Of a DNA stretch of 64,000 nt, positions 26,840-33,806 are shown piece by piece. How positions within the stretch are numbered: the first letter of the stretch is position 1; each line of letters starts with the position of its first letter. The DNA comes from Bradyrhizobium sp. AZCC 1719. GTDB taxonomy: Bacteria > Pseudomonadota > Alphaproteobacteria > Rhizobiales > Xanthobacteraceae. A model generated the notes under the pieces. It was not told the DNA's origin and ran no database searches. It worked only from the letters and a program-made list of their open reading frames with translations. A program made the translations under genes and the position numbers. The DNA is taken from contig NZ_JAZHRU010000001.1 in NCBI RefSeq assembly GCF_036924525.1, positions 7,097,001 through 7,161,000 on the forward strand, in the 5' to 3' direction.

Positions 26840-27817
26840 ATGAAGTTCTTCAAGACGATTTTTCTGTTGCTGTTGCTGTTGTCGTTGCGGGCGCCACCGG
26901 CTTTCGCACAGGAATACCCGAACCGGCCGATCACCCTCGTCGTTCCGTTCTCGGCCGGCGGACCTGGCGACGTGATCGCGCGGCTGCTTGGAACATCGAT
27001 GAGCGCAACGCTGAAGCAGTCGATCGTCATCGAGAACGTCGTGGGCGCCGGCGGCACGATCGGAACCAATCGCGTCGCCAAGGCAGCGCCGGACGGATAC
27101 ACGCTGCTGCTGATGCATGTCGGCCAGGCGACCGCACCGGCGCTCTATGCCAAGCTGCCGTTCGACCCGATTGGCGATTTCGCGCCGATCGGTCTCGTCA
27201 CTGATGTTCCGATGCTTCTGGTGGCGCGAGCGAATTTTCCAGCAAAGGACCTGAAGGAACTTGTCGCCTATGTGCGTGCCCAAGGCGACAAGGTCACCTA
27301 CGGCAATGTGGGCCTCGGCTCCGCCTCGCATCTTTGCGGGCTGATGTTCATGAACGCGATCGACGCAAAGCTCACTCCGATCTACTACAAAGGCGGTGGA
27401 CCGGCGCTCAACGACATCATCGCCGGTCACATCGACGTCTATTGCGATCCTGCAACCGGGCCGACGCCCCATATCCAGGCCGGCACCATTCCTGGCTACG
27501 CGATTACCAGCAAGAAACGGGCGGCGACCCTGCCGAACGTGCCGACCTCGGCAGAGGCTGGCGTACCGGCGTTCGACGTTACCACCTGGTACGGAATGTA
27601 TGCGCCGCGCAACACGCCCAAGCCGATTGTGGACGCGCTGGTCGCCGCCTTGCAAAAGGCGCTCAAGGATCCGCCGCTGGTCAACCGCTTCGCCGAGTTG
27701 AGCATGACGCCGGTCGAACAGGAGCAGGCTACGCCCGCGGCGCTCGATGCGTTCCTTCGAGCCGAAACCGCCAAGTGGTCGCGCATCATCAAGCAAGCGG
27801 GTATCGAGCCTCAATGA
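26840..27817 (+). CDS. Tripartite tricarboxylate transporter (Bug/TctC) substrate-binding protein
   Basis: A 325-residue Bug receptor. The signal peptide (KFFKTIFLLLLLLSLRAPPA, ending AFAQE) is followed by YPNRPITLVVPFSAGGPGDV, ENVVGAGGTIGTNRVAKAAP and NVPTSAEAGVPAFDVTTW, all standard for the family. The periplasmic protein should bind a carboxylate. The GntR gene lies 51 bases upstream on the same strand. No TctA/TctB permease is present, so it either uses a distant permease or acts as a sensor receptor. The 93 bases after it to 27911 show no feature. Confidence 0.93.
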   Translation: MKFFKTIFLLLLLLSLRAPPAFAQEYPNRPITLVVPFSAGGPGDVIARLLGTSMSATLKQSIVIENVVGAGGTIGTNRVAKAAPDGYTLLLMHVGQATAPALYAKLPFDPIGDFAPIGLVTDVPMLLVARANFPAKDLKELVAYVRAQGDKVTYGNVGLGSASHLCGLMFMNAIDAKLTPIYYKGGGPALNDIIAGHIDVYCDPATGPTPHIQAGTIPGYAITSKKRAATLPNVPTSAEAGVPAFDVTTWYGMYAPRNTPKPIVDALVAALQKALKDPPLVNRFAELSMTPVEQEQATPAALDAFLRAETAKWSRIIKQAGIEPQ

Positions 27818-27910
27818 CTCAACTCCCTTCACCCTTCAATCGGGGAGCAGGCTGGCTCATCGTGCAGAACGGCCGGGCTGCATCGCAAAGGTATTGCGCC
27901 TTATCACGCG

Positions 27911-28429
27911 TCATCGAGAACTACTGGGCGGGGGGTTGAGGATGCGGAGCAAACTGGGATCGTTCTGCAGGGTGTGAACACTAATCCCTAGGCCCCCGAG
28001 CGCATAGACGCCGATCGCAATCCCGCCGACGGCCCAATATCCCGTGGCGATTCCGCCGGCCCCGAGGCCTAGCGCCAGCGCCATTCCACCAATGCACAGG
28101 ATGCCGAGGCTGACGCCGCCGAACGCCACCACGCCCATCGCAACCCCACCAAAGGCGGCGAAGCCGACGGCGATATTACCCACAGCAATGATGCCGCGGG
28201 CGGGCCTTAAGCCGACAAGCCACGTCGGGCCAAGCATGACGTGGATGAGCGGCAGACCGAACAGAATTGTCTGTGACTTGTATTCATAGAAGTACGGCGG
28301 CCGTCCTGCCCACGCGCCGCTCGCCGCTGTTGCGGAACTTCGTTCCCGCAAAGGCCTGCCGCATTCGGGACAGGCCGTCGCCTGTTCGCTGATCTCCCGG
28401 CCACAATCCGCGCACCGCACCAAAGTCAT
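27911..28429 (-). CDS. Zinc-ribbon membrane protein
   Basis: A 172-residue protein. The N-terminus has two CxxC pairs (CADCGREISEQATACPECGR), a zinc ribbon of the kind found before membrane segments. From about residue 50 on it is strongly hydrophobic and Gly/Ala-rich (VAMGVVAFGGVSLGILCIGG, MALALGLGAGGIATGYWAVG), probably several short membrane helices. The ATG at 28427-28429 was chosen because it places the zinc ribbon at the start; a longer GTG frame (28498) is less plausible. It lies behind the SnoaL-like gene on the same strand, and may or may not belong to the modification operon. Function unknown. Confidence 0.65.
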   Translation of the reverse strand: MTLVRCADCGREISEQATACPECGRPLRERSSATAASGAWAGRPPYFYEYKSQTILFGLPLIHVMLGPTWLVGLRPARGIIAVGNIAVGFAAFGGVAMGVVAFGGVSLGILCIGGMALALGLGAGGIATGYWAVGGIAIGVYALGGLGISVHTLQNDPSLLRILNPPPSSSR

Positions 28430-28488
28430 CCTGGCATCTCCCGCTGTCCTGATGTGCAGGTTGCCCCATTTCTTAAATCGGAGCTGAA

Positions 28489-28842
28489 TCAGTTCCACAT
28501 ATGAACGGCGATGAGCCAGCCCGTTCGTTCGCGCGCGAATATGTTCAGCCAGTTGCCCTTGTAAGGACCGCCACCGCCGAGTCCCCGAAGTGTCCAGCGG
28601 CCCGACGCGACCAGAGAGGCATCCTTCGCGAACACGTCACCAAGATCGACAACATAGTCGCGAAAGCCTTGCGCGCGGATATCGGCAAAGAACGCGCAGA
28701 TCGCCTCCGCGCCGACGACGGTCGATCGTCCGGGCGGCACGATCCGCGCGTCCGGAGTGTAGAAGCGGGCCAGATCGGCGACCTTGCCTGAGTTGAATGT
28801 GTGAGCCCACTCATCGACGAGGGTTTGCGTCTGTTGCTGCAT
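28489..28842 (-). CDS. SnoaL/NTF2-like domain protein
   Basis: A 117-residue alpha+beta-barrel protein with the usual pattern of the NTF2-like superfamily. It has an N-terminal helix (VDEWAHTFNSGKVADLARFY), TPDARIVPPGRSTVVGAEAI, and late strands (GRWTLRGLGG, GWLIAVHMWN). It is like the DUF4440/SgcJ group of small stress or polyketide-type proteins. It starts 17 bases after the 303-residue unknown protein encoded in the radical SAM unit, with GGGAGAAAT upstream, so it is probably the last gene of that operon. A link to peptide modification is inference only. Confidence 0.7.
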   Translation of the reverse strand: MQQQTQTLVDEWAHTFNSGKVADLARFYTPDARIVPPGRSTVVGAEAICAFFADIRAQGFRDYVVDLGDVFAKDASLVASGRWTLRGLGGGGPYKGNWLNIFARERTGWLIAVHMWN

Positions 28843-28859
28843 GATTGACGATTTCTCCC

Positions 28860-29771
28860 TCATCTGTGTGCGAAATCATCGGGCGCGACGGCCTGCTGTT
28901 GTGCTACGCCAAGCAGAGGCCAGAAGACCCAGTCCTCAAGCGGACAGAGCGGCGTGATGGTCCCGTCCACACCGGCTGGTCGGATGCGCACGCTATCCGT
29001 CGACGGGTAGTCGAGCACAATGCGCGTCGCTCCGAGCCGACGGGCAAAGCTCTGCGAGCCGGAGATCGTTTCGACCTGAAGCGCCGCTCGCGGCCCATGG
29101 ATGAGCAGGAGGCGCGATCGGCCGCGCTCTTTCCTTGCCGCTTGGGCGAACGCCTCCGGCGGCATATCGGTCAGATAGTAGATGACTGTGTCTGGCGTCG
29201 TGAGGCGCGCGAGGCGTGGAAACCAGTGCCCTTGGAGCGGGAGCAACACCAGAGCGATGCCGTGCGCCCGGCGCAACAGGTCGGCGATGATGCGCAGCCG
29301 CGGCTCGGGCCGCTGACCCTGATGCAACAGGACCACCTGACTGAACCTCCGGTTCTTGCCAAGAAACGCCGCAAGCCGAAACAGCACGGAGAAGACGCAG
29401 ACATGGTGGATCGTATCGACCCAGAGTGGACCGAAACCGTCGAGCCCGCGCGCCTCGCGAACGTGGAGCGTATGCTCCACTGCGCCGAGATATCTCATCA
29501 CCTGATCCGTCGACATGTTCTGCATGACCAGCGGCTCAAAGGCGAAATCGATGATGTTCAGCGCGGCCTTCCGGTTGACTGCGTCAGGCAAGCTCATGAC
29601 GCCGCTGCGTGCGCGCAAGAGCATGTGGTCGAGGCGACTCCCGTCGACCTGCGCGATCAGGCGGTCGCGCACATGGCGGCTTGCGCTACTGGCGGCGAAG
29701 GCGTTGGCGACAAAGGTGTCGAACCTGTCGGCGGTCAGATCGAAGGCGCCAGCCGGCGTAATCGCGTTCAC
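28860..29771 (-). CDS. Unknown protein coupled to the radical SAM enzyme (303 aa)
   Basis: I do not recognise this family. The 303-residue protein has no cysteine-rich or catalytic motif that I can name. A middle hydrophobic stretch (DTIHHVCVFSVLFRLAAFLG) and Arg/His-rich parts are visible, and a Rossmann-like alternation (RFSQVVLLHQG, RLLLIHGPRAALQ) suggests an alpha/beta fold. Its GTG start overlaps the radical SAM stop codon by 4 bases (GTGA), which means translational coupling. It is therefore probably a dedicated partner of the modifying enzyme: a leader-binding, second modifying, or release protein. Its function cannot be read from the sequence. Confidence 0.7.
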   Translation of the reverse strand: MNAITPAGAFDLTADRFDTFVANAFAASSASRHVRDRLIAQVDGSRLDHMLLRARSGVMSLPDAVNRKAALNIIDFAFEPLVMQNMSTDQVMRYLGAVEHTLHVREARGLDGFGPLWVDTIHHVCVFSVLFRLAAFLGKNRRFSQVVLLHQGQRPEPRLRIIADLLRRAHGIALVLLPLQGHWFPRLARLTTPDTVIYYLTDMPPEAFAQAARKERGRSRLLLIHGPRAALQVETISGSQSFARRLGATRIVLDYPSTDSVRIRPAGVDGTITPLCPLEDWVFWPLLGVAQQQAVAPDDFAHR

Positions 29772-31489
29772 GGCTCTGAGCTCTCCAGCACCCCATCCGC
29801 TCCGGTCGGCCGGTGCGAACGCGCAGCCTCCAGCGCCGGTTCACCGGCAAAGAGCATCGCGCTGTCGATCTGCCGTCCGTGCAACACACTCACCTTTTCC
29901 AGCACGCGCGCCTGGGCAGCCTGCAGCGTGTCCAGCGAATGACGCTCGCCGGATTGCCTGGCCTCGACGGTCGCTTCCTCAGGGACCCATTGCTCGGCCG
30001 AGACCACACCGAGATCCTTGGCACGGCTAAAGATGTATTCGGCCGTATTCCATTTCCAGCTCGGACAGGGCAGCGCGGCCTCTGCCGGATTGCTGTAGAT
30101 GAAGCGATGTGCACAGAAGCCACCGCACATCGGCAATATCTTGCACGAGGCGCAAACCGGGTTGTCGAACGGCGTCCAATGGGACCACAGGCTGGCATTG
30201 ACGCTATCGTGGAGCTTGTCCGGCTCGAAGATGCTGCCCGTCCGCTTGCTGGGATCGTGCGCCGTCTCCCAGCACTTGTGCACGTCTCCCTCGCCCGACA
30301 CGACATAGCCGCCGTGCGAGGCCGCCACGCACATTCCGGCGAATCCGCTCGACGGCGTCTGGATGGATGCGAAGCCAAGACGGCGCGCGCGTTCCTCCAG
30401 AGCGAGCACCTTGCGATTGAATTCCGCGCGCGAGAGCCGCTCTTCGAAGGCGCTGCCGCTCTCCGGCGTTGAAGCCTCGATCGGCGCGAAGTAGACGCTG
30501 AAGTTGCCGCGCTTGGCGAAATTGCGCTCGACGAAACAATCGAGCATGGCATTGACGTTGTCGACGTTGGTTTGGCCGACATTGACGCGCGCATTGATCG
30601 AGATTGCAGTCTGGTCCAGCGCTTCGGCGATATTGTCGAGGATGCGGTCGAAGGTGCCGTGCCCTGACGTCAGGGGCCGCATCTTGTCGTGGGTTCCACG
30701 ATCGCCATCGATGGTCACCTGCACCCAGCGAACGCGACGCGTGTAGAGCTGGGCGGCCATTTCGCCGTTCAGGAACCAGGCGTTGGAGACGATTCCGGCG
30801 CTGTAGGCGATTTTGTGCTTGTCGCAATAGGAGATCAGCAGGTCCGACAGGCGAAAGATCGAATCCTTGCCCATCAGGGGCTCGCCGCCGTACCAGACGA
30901 CACTCAGCGATCTGAGATCCTTCTTTGCCTTGACGAAATCGACGATGGCATTCTGCACGTCGGGCTTCATCTTCGTCGTCGGCTTGTTCAGGCCCTGGAA
31001 ACAGTATCCGCAGGCGAAGTTGCAGGCCATGGTCGGCGCGATTGTAAGCGTGAGGCTGCCTTTGGCGCTCCGTGTCGCTTCGTAACTGTCGCGCACGACG
31101 GCAAACTCGTCGACCATCGCACCCACCACGTGACCACCGCCGACGAGCGCTTCGAGCAACAGGTGGTCGCTCACCTCTCTGCCTGAGAACGCCGGTCGTT
31201 CGGCCAACCCGCGATAGATCCCGGCCTCGCCATCGGACAGCAGGATGAGCGACCGTGTCCGCGAATTGAAAAGCAGCGCGGCGCCATCGGCAAGCCTGAC
31301 CGGAATGTCGTAGCGCGAGACTTTGTAGCGGCTCGCGCCCGGCTCCCGCTGGCGGCCATGAACGGTCGCCAGCGTCTGCCGGGCCGCCGCCTCCAGCGCA
31401 TCGGCTCGCGCAGAATTCTGCGCCGGCAATGCGATCTCGGCGGCCTGCGGCTCGCCGTCCTGGGAAACCTGGCATTCGAAATCTGGCAT
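29768..31489 (-). CDS. Radical SAM/SPASM domain protein (peptide-modifying maturase)
   Basis: A 573-residue maturase-type enzyme. The radical SAM cluster motif is C156-NFA-C160-GY-C163, after LTLTIAPTMA. The SPASM-like cysteine set is visible downstream: GDVHKCW, VCASCKILPMCGGFC and a later PCP. These are the ligands for auxiliary Fe-S clusters used by enzymes that form thioether, C-C or other crosslinks in ribosomal peptides. An N-terminal 140-residue region (SRYDIPVRLADGAALLFNSR) is typical of this group. The gene sits 18 bases behind the 166-residue gene and in front of the 303-residue gene in one unit. The natural substrate is probably the Cys-repeat protein encoded at 32002-33606. Confidence 0.92.
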   Translation of the reverse strand: MPDFECQVSQDGEPQAAEIALPAQNSARADALEAAARQTLATVHGRQREPGASRYKVSRYDIPVRLADGAALLFNSRTRSLILLSDGEAGIYRGLAERPAFSGREVSDHLLLEALVGGGHVVGAMVDEFAVVRDSYEATRSAKGSLTLTIAPTMACNFACGYCFQGLNKPTTKMKPDVQNAIVDFVKAKKDLRSLSVVWYGGEPLMGKDSIFRLSDLLISYCDKHKIAYSAGIVSNAWFLNGEMAAQLYTRRVRWVQVTIDGDRGTHDKMRPLTSGHGTFDRILDNIAEALDQTAISINARVNVGQTNVDNVNAMLDCFVERNFAKRGNFSVYFAPIEASTPESGSAFEERLSRAEFNRKVLALEERARRLGFASIQTPSSGFAGMCVAASHGGYVVSGEGDVHKCWETAHDPSKRTGSIFEPDKLHDSVNASLWSHWTPFDNPVCASCKILPMCGGFCAHRFIYSNPAEAALPCPSWKWNTAEYIFSRAKDLGVVSAEQWVPEEATVEARQSGERHSLDTLQAAQARVLEKVSVLHGRQIDSAMLFAGEPALEAARSHRPTGADGVLESSEP

Positions 31490-31507
31490 GGCTCGGTCCC
31501 GTGCTGG

Positions 31508-32008
31508 TTAGCGCATCTGCGACGGGGCGGATCGTGCCGCCGCGATCTGCGCCAGTGTTGTTTCCGCCAGGTTGGCAAGCATGTCGTTCCACAAGGCGAG
31601 GAAAGCATCCGCCCGGATCGAGGCATCGGCGATGGCGGTGCCGGAGGCCTCGTCGAGCGGCAGCCCGGTCAGCGTGACCACCCGCCGGTTGACCGCCATG
31701 ATAGTGAAATCTCCATGGCGGCCGATTCCGGTGATACGCAGAGCGAACCGGCCGCCCAGCGCTTCCAGATGGCGAACATCGTAGAGCTGTGGCAGCAATC
31801 CGAGCATCAGATGGCGGAAGAACGCGAAGTTTCCCGCCGCTCCGGCCGGGCTACGCCACGCGCCCTCCAGCAGCACCTCCGGCGTGAGCCGCACGCCTGA
31901 CATGAAGCTCGCAAGCGCGATCGGATTCGACACGTAGCGGCGGCCCGCCGCCGCGATCTCGCGCATGGTGATGCGCGCGGTGTGGTTGCGCATGTCGACC
32001 ATCAGCAT
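31508..32008 (-). CDS. Unknown protein coupled to the Cys-repeat protein (166 aa)
   Basis: A 166-residue protein that I do not recognise. It has helical blocks (FMSGVRLTPEVLLEGAW, NFAFFRHLMLGLLPQLYDV) and a compact beta part (RITGIGRHGDFTIMAVNRRV). No Cys is present and no signal peptide is seen, so it is probably cytoplasmic. Its ATG (32006-32008) overlaps the stop codon of the Cys-repeat gene (ATGCTGA), so the two are translated together. A leader-recognition, chaperone or immunity role for the repeat protein is a reasonable guess. A longer in-frame extension upstream runs through the repeat DNA in another frame and is rejected. Confidence 0.65.
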   Translation of the reverse strand: MLMVDMRNHTARITMREIAAAGRRYVSNPIALASFMSGVRLTPEVLLEGAWRSPAGAAGNFAFFRHLMLGLLPQLYDVRHLEALGGRFALRITGIGRHGDFTIMAVNRRVVTLTGLPLDEASGTAIADASIRADAFLALWNDMLANLAETTLAQIAAARSAPSQMR

Positions 32009-33606
32009 GATGGCAGCACCGGGATGACGTTCACCGCGCAGAACGAAATTGGATCCAGCACCGGCGCATCGACGCCGCAGACGCCGCCGAGATTGGCGGC
32101 ACACACGCCGGTATCGACGCCGCAGGCGTCGGCGCCCGCTTTGGCGGCGCAGGCATCCGCATCGGCCGCGCAGGCATCGAGCGAAGCGTTGGCCGCGCAA
32201 GCGTCGGCATCGGCGGCGCAGGCATCCGCCGACGCGTTGGCGGCGCACGCATCGGCATCGGCCGCGCAGGCCTCCGCGACCGCATCGGCCGCGCAGGCAG
32301 CGGCGTCAGCGGCGCAAGCTTCGACGGCCGCGTCGGCGCCGCAAGCGTTGCTGTCCGCCGCACAGGCTTCAGCGCCTGCATCGGCGCCGCACACATTGCC
32401 GTCAGCCCCGCAAGCTTCGACGGTGGCATCCGCGCCGCACACGTTGCCGTCCGCCACGCAGGCCTCCGCGCCTCCATCGACACCGCAGGCGTTGCCATCA
32501 GCCGCACAGGCTTCGACAGTGCCGTCCGCAGCGCAAGCGTTGCCGTCGACGCCGCAAGCGTCCGCCCCGACGTTGGTTCTACAGACATCTCCGTCTGCGG
32601 CGCAGGCCTGGATAGTGCCATCGGTCCCGCAGACGTTCCCATCCGTCCCGCACGCGCCGGCGCTACCCTTGGCGCCGCAGGCGAGGTTGCCGTCGACCCC
32701 GCAGAGCTTCGGCCCGCTATATTTCGAGCCACAATAGCTTCCGTCGACGCCGCAGGCCTTTCCTTCCGTAAACTTGGCGCCGCAGGTCGCATAGTTGACG
32801 GCGCAGACCGCACCGGCCCTGGCGTTCGCCGCACAGGCGCTTGCCTTGGCGACACACCCGGCACCGCCGCCCGCGGCGGCGCCACACGCACCGATGTCAG
32901 CGGCGCAAACCGTGCCTATCCCTGCAACGGCGGCACAGCCGGTTCCCTTTGCTCCGCACACCGTGCCTTCGCTGAGCTTGCCCACGCAGGGCGATGCGTT
33001 CGCTCCGCAGGCGGTGCCGATACCCACGTCGAAGCCGCAGGGCGTGATTGCGTTTGCTGCACAGGCTGCGCCGGCGCTCGCGTCGATGCCGCACGGCACG
33101 GTCGGACCGGACGCGGGCTGTGCGGCCGGCGCTCCTGTTGGAGGCGGAGCACTCGGTGCGGCGGTCGGGGGCGGTGCACTTGGCGTTCCGGTGGGAGGCG
33201 GCACGCTCGGCGTGCCTGTGGGAGGCGGAGCGCTCGGCCGCGGCGGCGAGCCCAGCGGCACATGCACGGTGTCGCCTGGATGAATCCGGTCCGGATCGCG
33301 AAACTGTGGATTGGCCTTGACCACGTCCGGGTAGGGACGATCGTACTGGCGCGAAATGCTCCAGAGCGACTCGCCTTCCTTGACGCGATGGTCGATGACG
33401 TTGTCGTTGGCGGCGGCATTGGCCCCTGCCCGTCCATCTTGGACTGCCGACGCACGGTCGGCGCGGGAGGCATCCCGAGGGGCGGCGTCAGGCCGGCTCG
33501 CGCGTTGCAAGCTCTCTGACCACGCCTGAGCGTCGCTGCTGCTTTCCTCTTTCTTCGCCGGCCGCTGTGAGCGGGCGGCGAGTGGCCTGTCGATGACCTT
33601 CGCCAT
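32002..33606 (-). CDS. LysM protein with a 44-cysteine C-x-x-D/N/K repeat (putative radical SAM substrate)
   Basis: A 534-residue three-part protein. Residues 1-70 are polar and disordered. Residues 73-118 form one LysM domain (VKEGESLWSISRQYDRPYPD, then RIHPGDTVHVPLG). Residues 119-170 are a Pro-rich linker with repeated SAPPPTGTP units. From residue 172 to the last residue it carries 44 Cys; none occur before. Of these, 43 begin C-x-x-X with X = Asp (25), Asn (9), Lys (7), Val or Ala (1 each). The Cys spacing alternates 10/7 and then 9/7. No signal peptide is seen, so any export would be by the T3SS or by another route. It is first in the radical SAM unit. The Asp three residues after Cys recalls the Cys-to-Asp thioether motif of ranthipeptides (C-x3-D in freyrasin), although the spacing differs. 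A structural Cys ladder without modification is the alternative. Confidence 0.85.
   Translation of the reverse strand: MAKVIDRPLAARSQRPAKKEESSSDAQAWSESLQRASRPDAAPRDASRADRASAVQDGRAGANAAANDNVIDHRVKEGESLWSISRQYDRPYPDVVKANPQFRDPDRIHPGDTVHVPLGSPPRPSAPPPTGTPSVPPPTGTPSAPPPTAAPSAPPPTGAPAAQPASGPTVPCGIDASAGAACAANAITPCGFDVGIGTACGANASPCVGKLSEGTVCGAKGTGCAAVAGIGTVCAADIGACGAAAGGGAGCVAKASACAANARAGAVCAVNYATCGAKFTEGKACGVDGSYCGSKYSGPKLCGVDGNLACGAKGSAGACGTDGNVCGTDGTIQACAADGDVCRTNVGADACGVDGNACAADGTVEACAADGNACGVDGGAEACVADGNVCGADATVEACGADGNVCGADAGAEACAADSNACGADAAVEACAADAAACAADAVAEACAADADACAANASADACAADADACAANASLDACAADADACAAKAGADACGVDTGVCAANLGGVCGVDAPVLDPISFCAVNVIPVLPSC
32101..32679 (-). repeat. Array of twelve 48-bp coding units (Cys 9/7 spacing)
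   Basis: In the 3' part of the Cys-repeat gene, successive Cys codons lie 9, 7, 9, 7 ... residues apart from residue 310 to 502, that is twelve units of 16 codons. Units read like CAADADACAANASADA. The units are similar but not identical at DNA level, so expansion is old or under selection. It is coding, not CRISPR. Confidence 0.85.
32730..33039 (-). repeat. Array of six 51-bp coding units (Cys 10/7 spacing)
   Basis: In the 5' part of the Cys region the Cys spacing is 10, 7, 10, 7 ... (residues 190 to 292, six units of 17 codons). After position 302 (spacing 8 and then 9) it changes to a 16-codon register. The Asp/Lys content of the fourth position also differs from the later array. Confidence 0.75.
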
Positions 33607-33687
33607 TGTCCAATCCGCCAGTTGCTAACAATGTTCGCCGCTGAAGCACTCTGGTGGCTGCGGCCACCGCTTCCTACACACATTGGA

Positions 33688-33717
33688 TAGCGCGCTGACC
33701 TGACATCGACCTGACGA
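33688..33717 (-). promoter_or_regulatory. Degenerate tts-box-like element upstream of the Cys-repeat gene
   Basis: Read on the minus strand the element starts TCGTCAGGTCG and contains AGGTCAGC and a final CTA. It matches 18 of 30 positions of the tts box consensus as I remember it (TtsI target, TCGTCAGCTT...AAAGCT...ATA). It lies 82 bases before the ATG. It is weaker than the boxes at 46599 and 39645. The remainder of 33607-33806 shows no gene. Confidence 0.45.
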
Positions 33718-33806
33718 GGCCATGACTACGGTTGAGGGTGCGGTGGTGTCGCGCAGCCTCGCAAGCAGCGAGGCGTGGGTGGCCCACATGAACGATCGAA
33801 ACGTGC

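Noticed and set aside
28845..29942. 365-codon plus-strand frame over the 303-aa unknown gene
   Set aside because: The minus-strand frame is coupled by GTGA overlap with the radical SAM gene; the plus frame lacks a partner and has shadow-like composition.
31982..32737. Long plus-strand frame over the Cys repeat, with Ala/Ser/Gln repeats
   Set aside because: It is the antisense shadow of the repetitive Cys region. The minus-strand frame has a LysM domain, coupling overlaps and regular cysteines, and the plus frame has no such support.
32101..33093. Regular 48-51-bp repeats that might look like a CRISPR array
   Set aside because: Units are contiguous, degenerate and in frame within a gene; there are no identical repeats separated by unrelated spacers.
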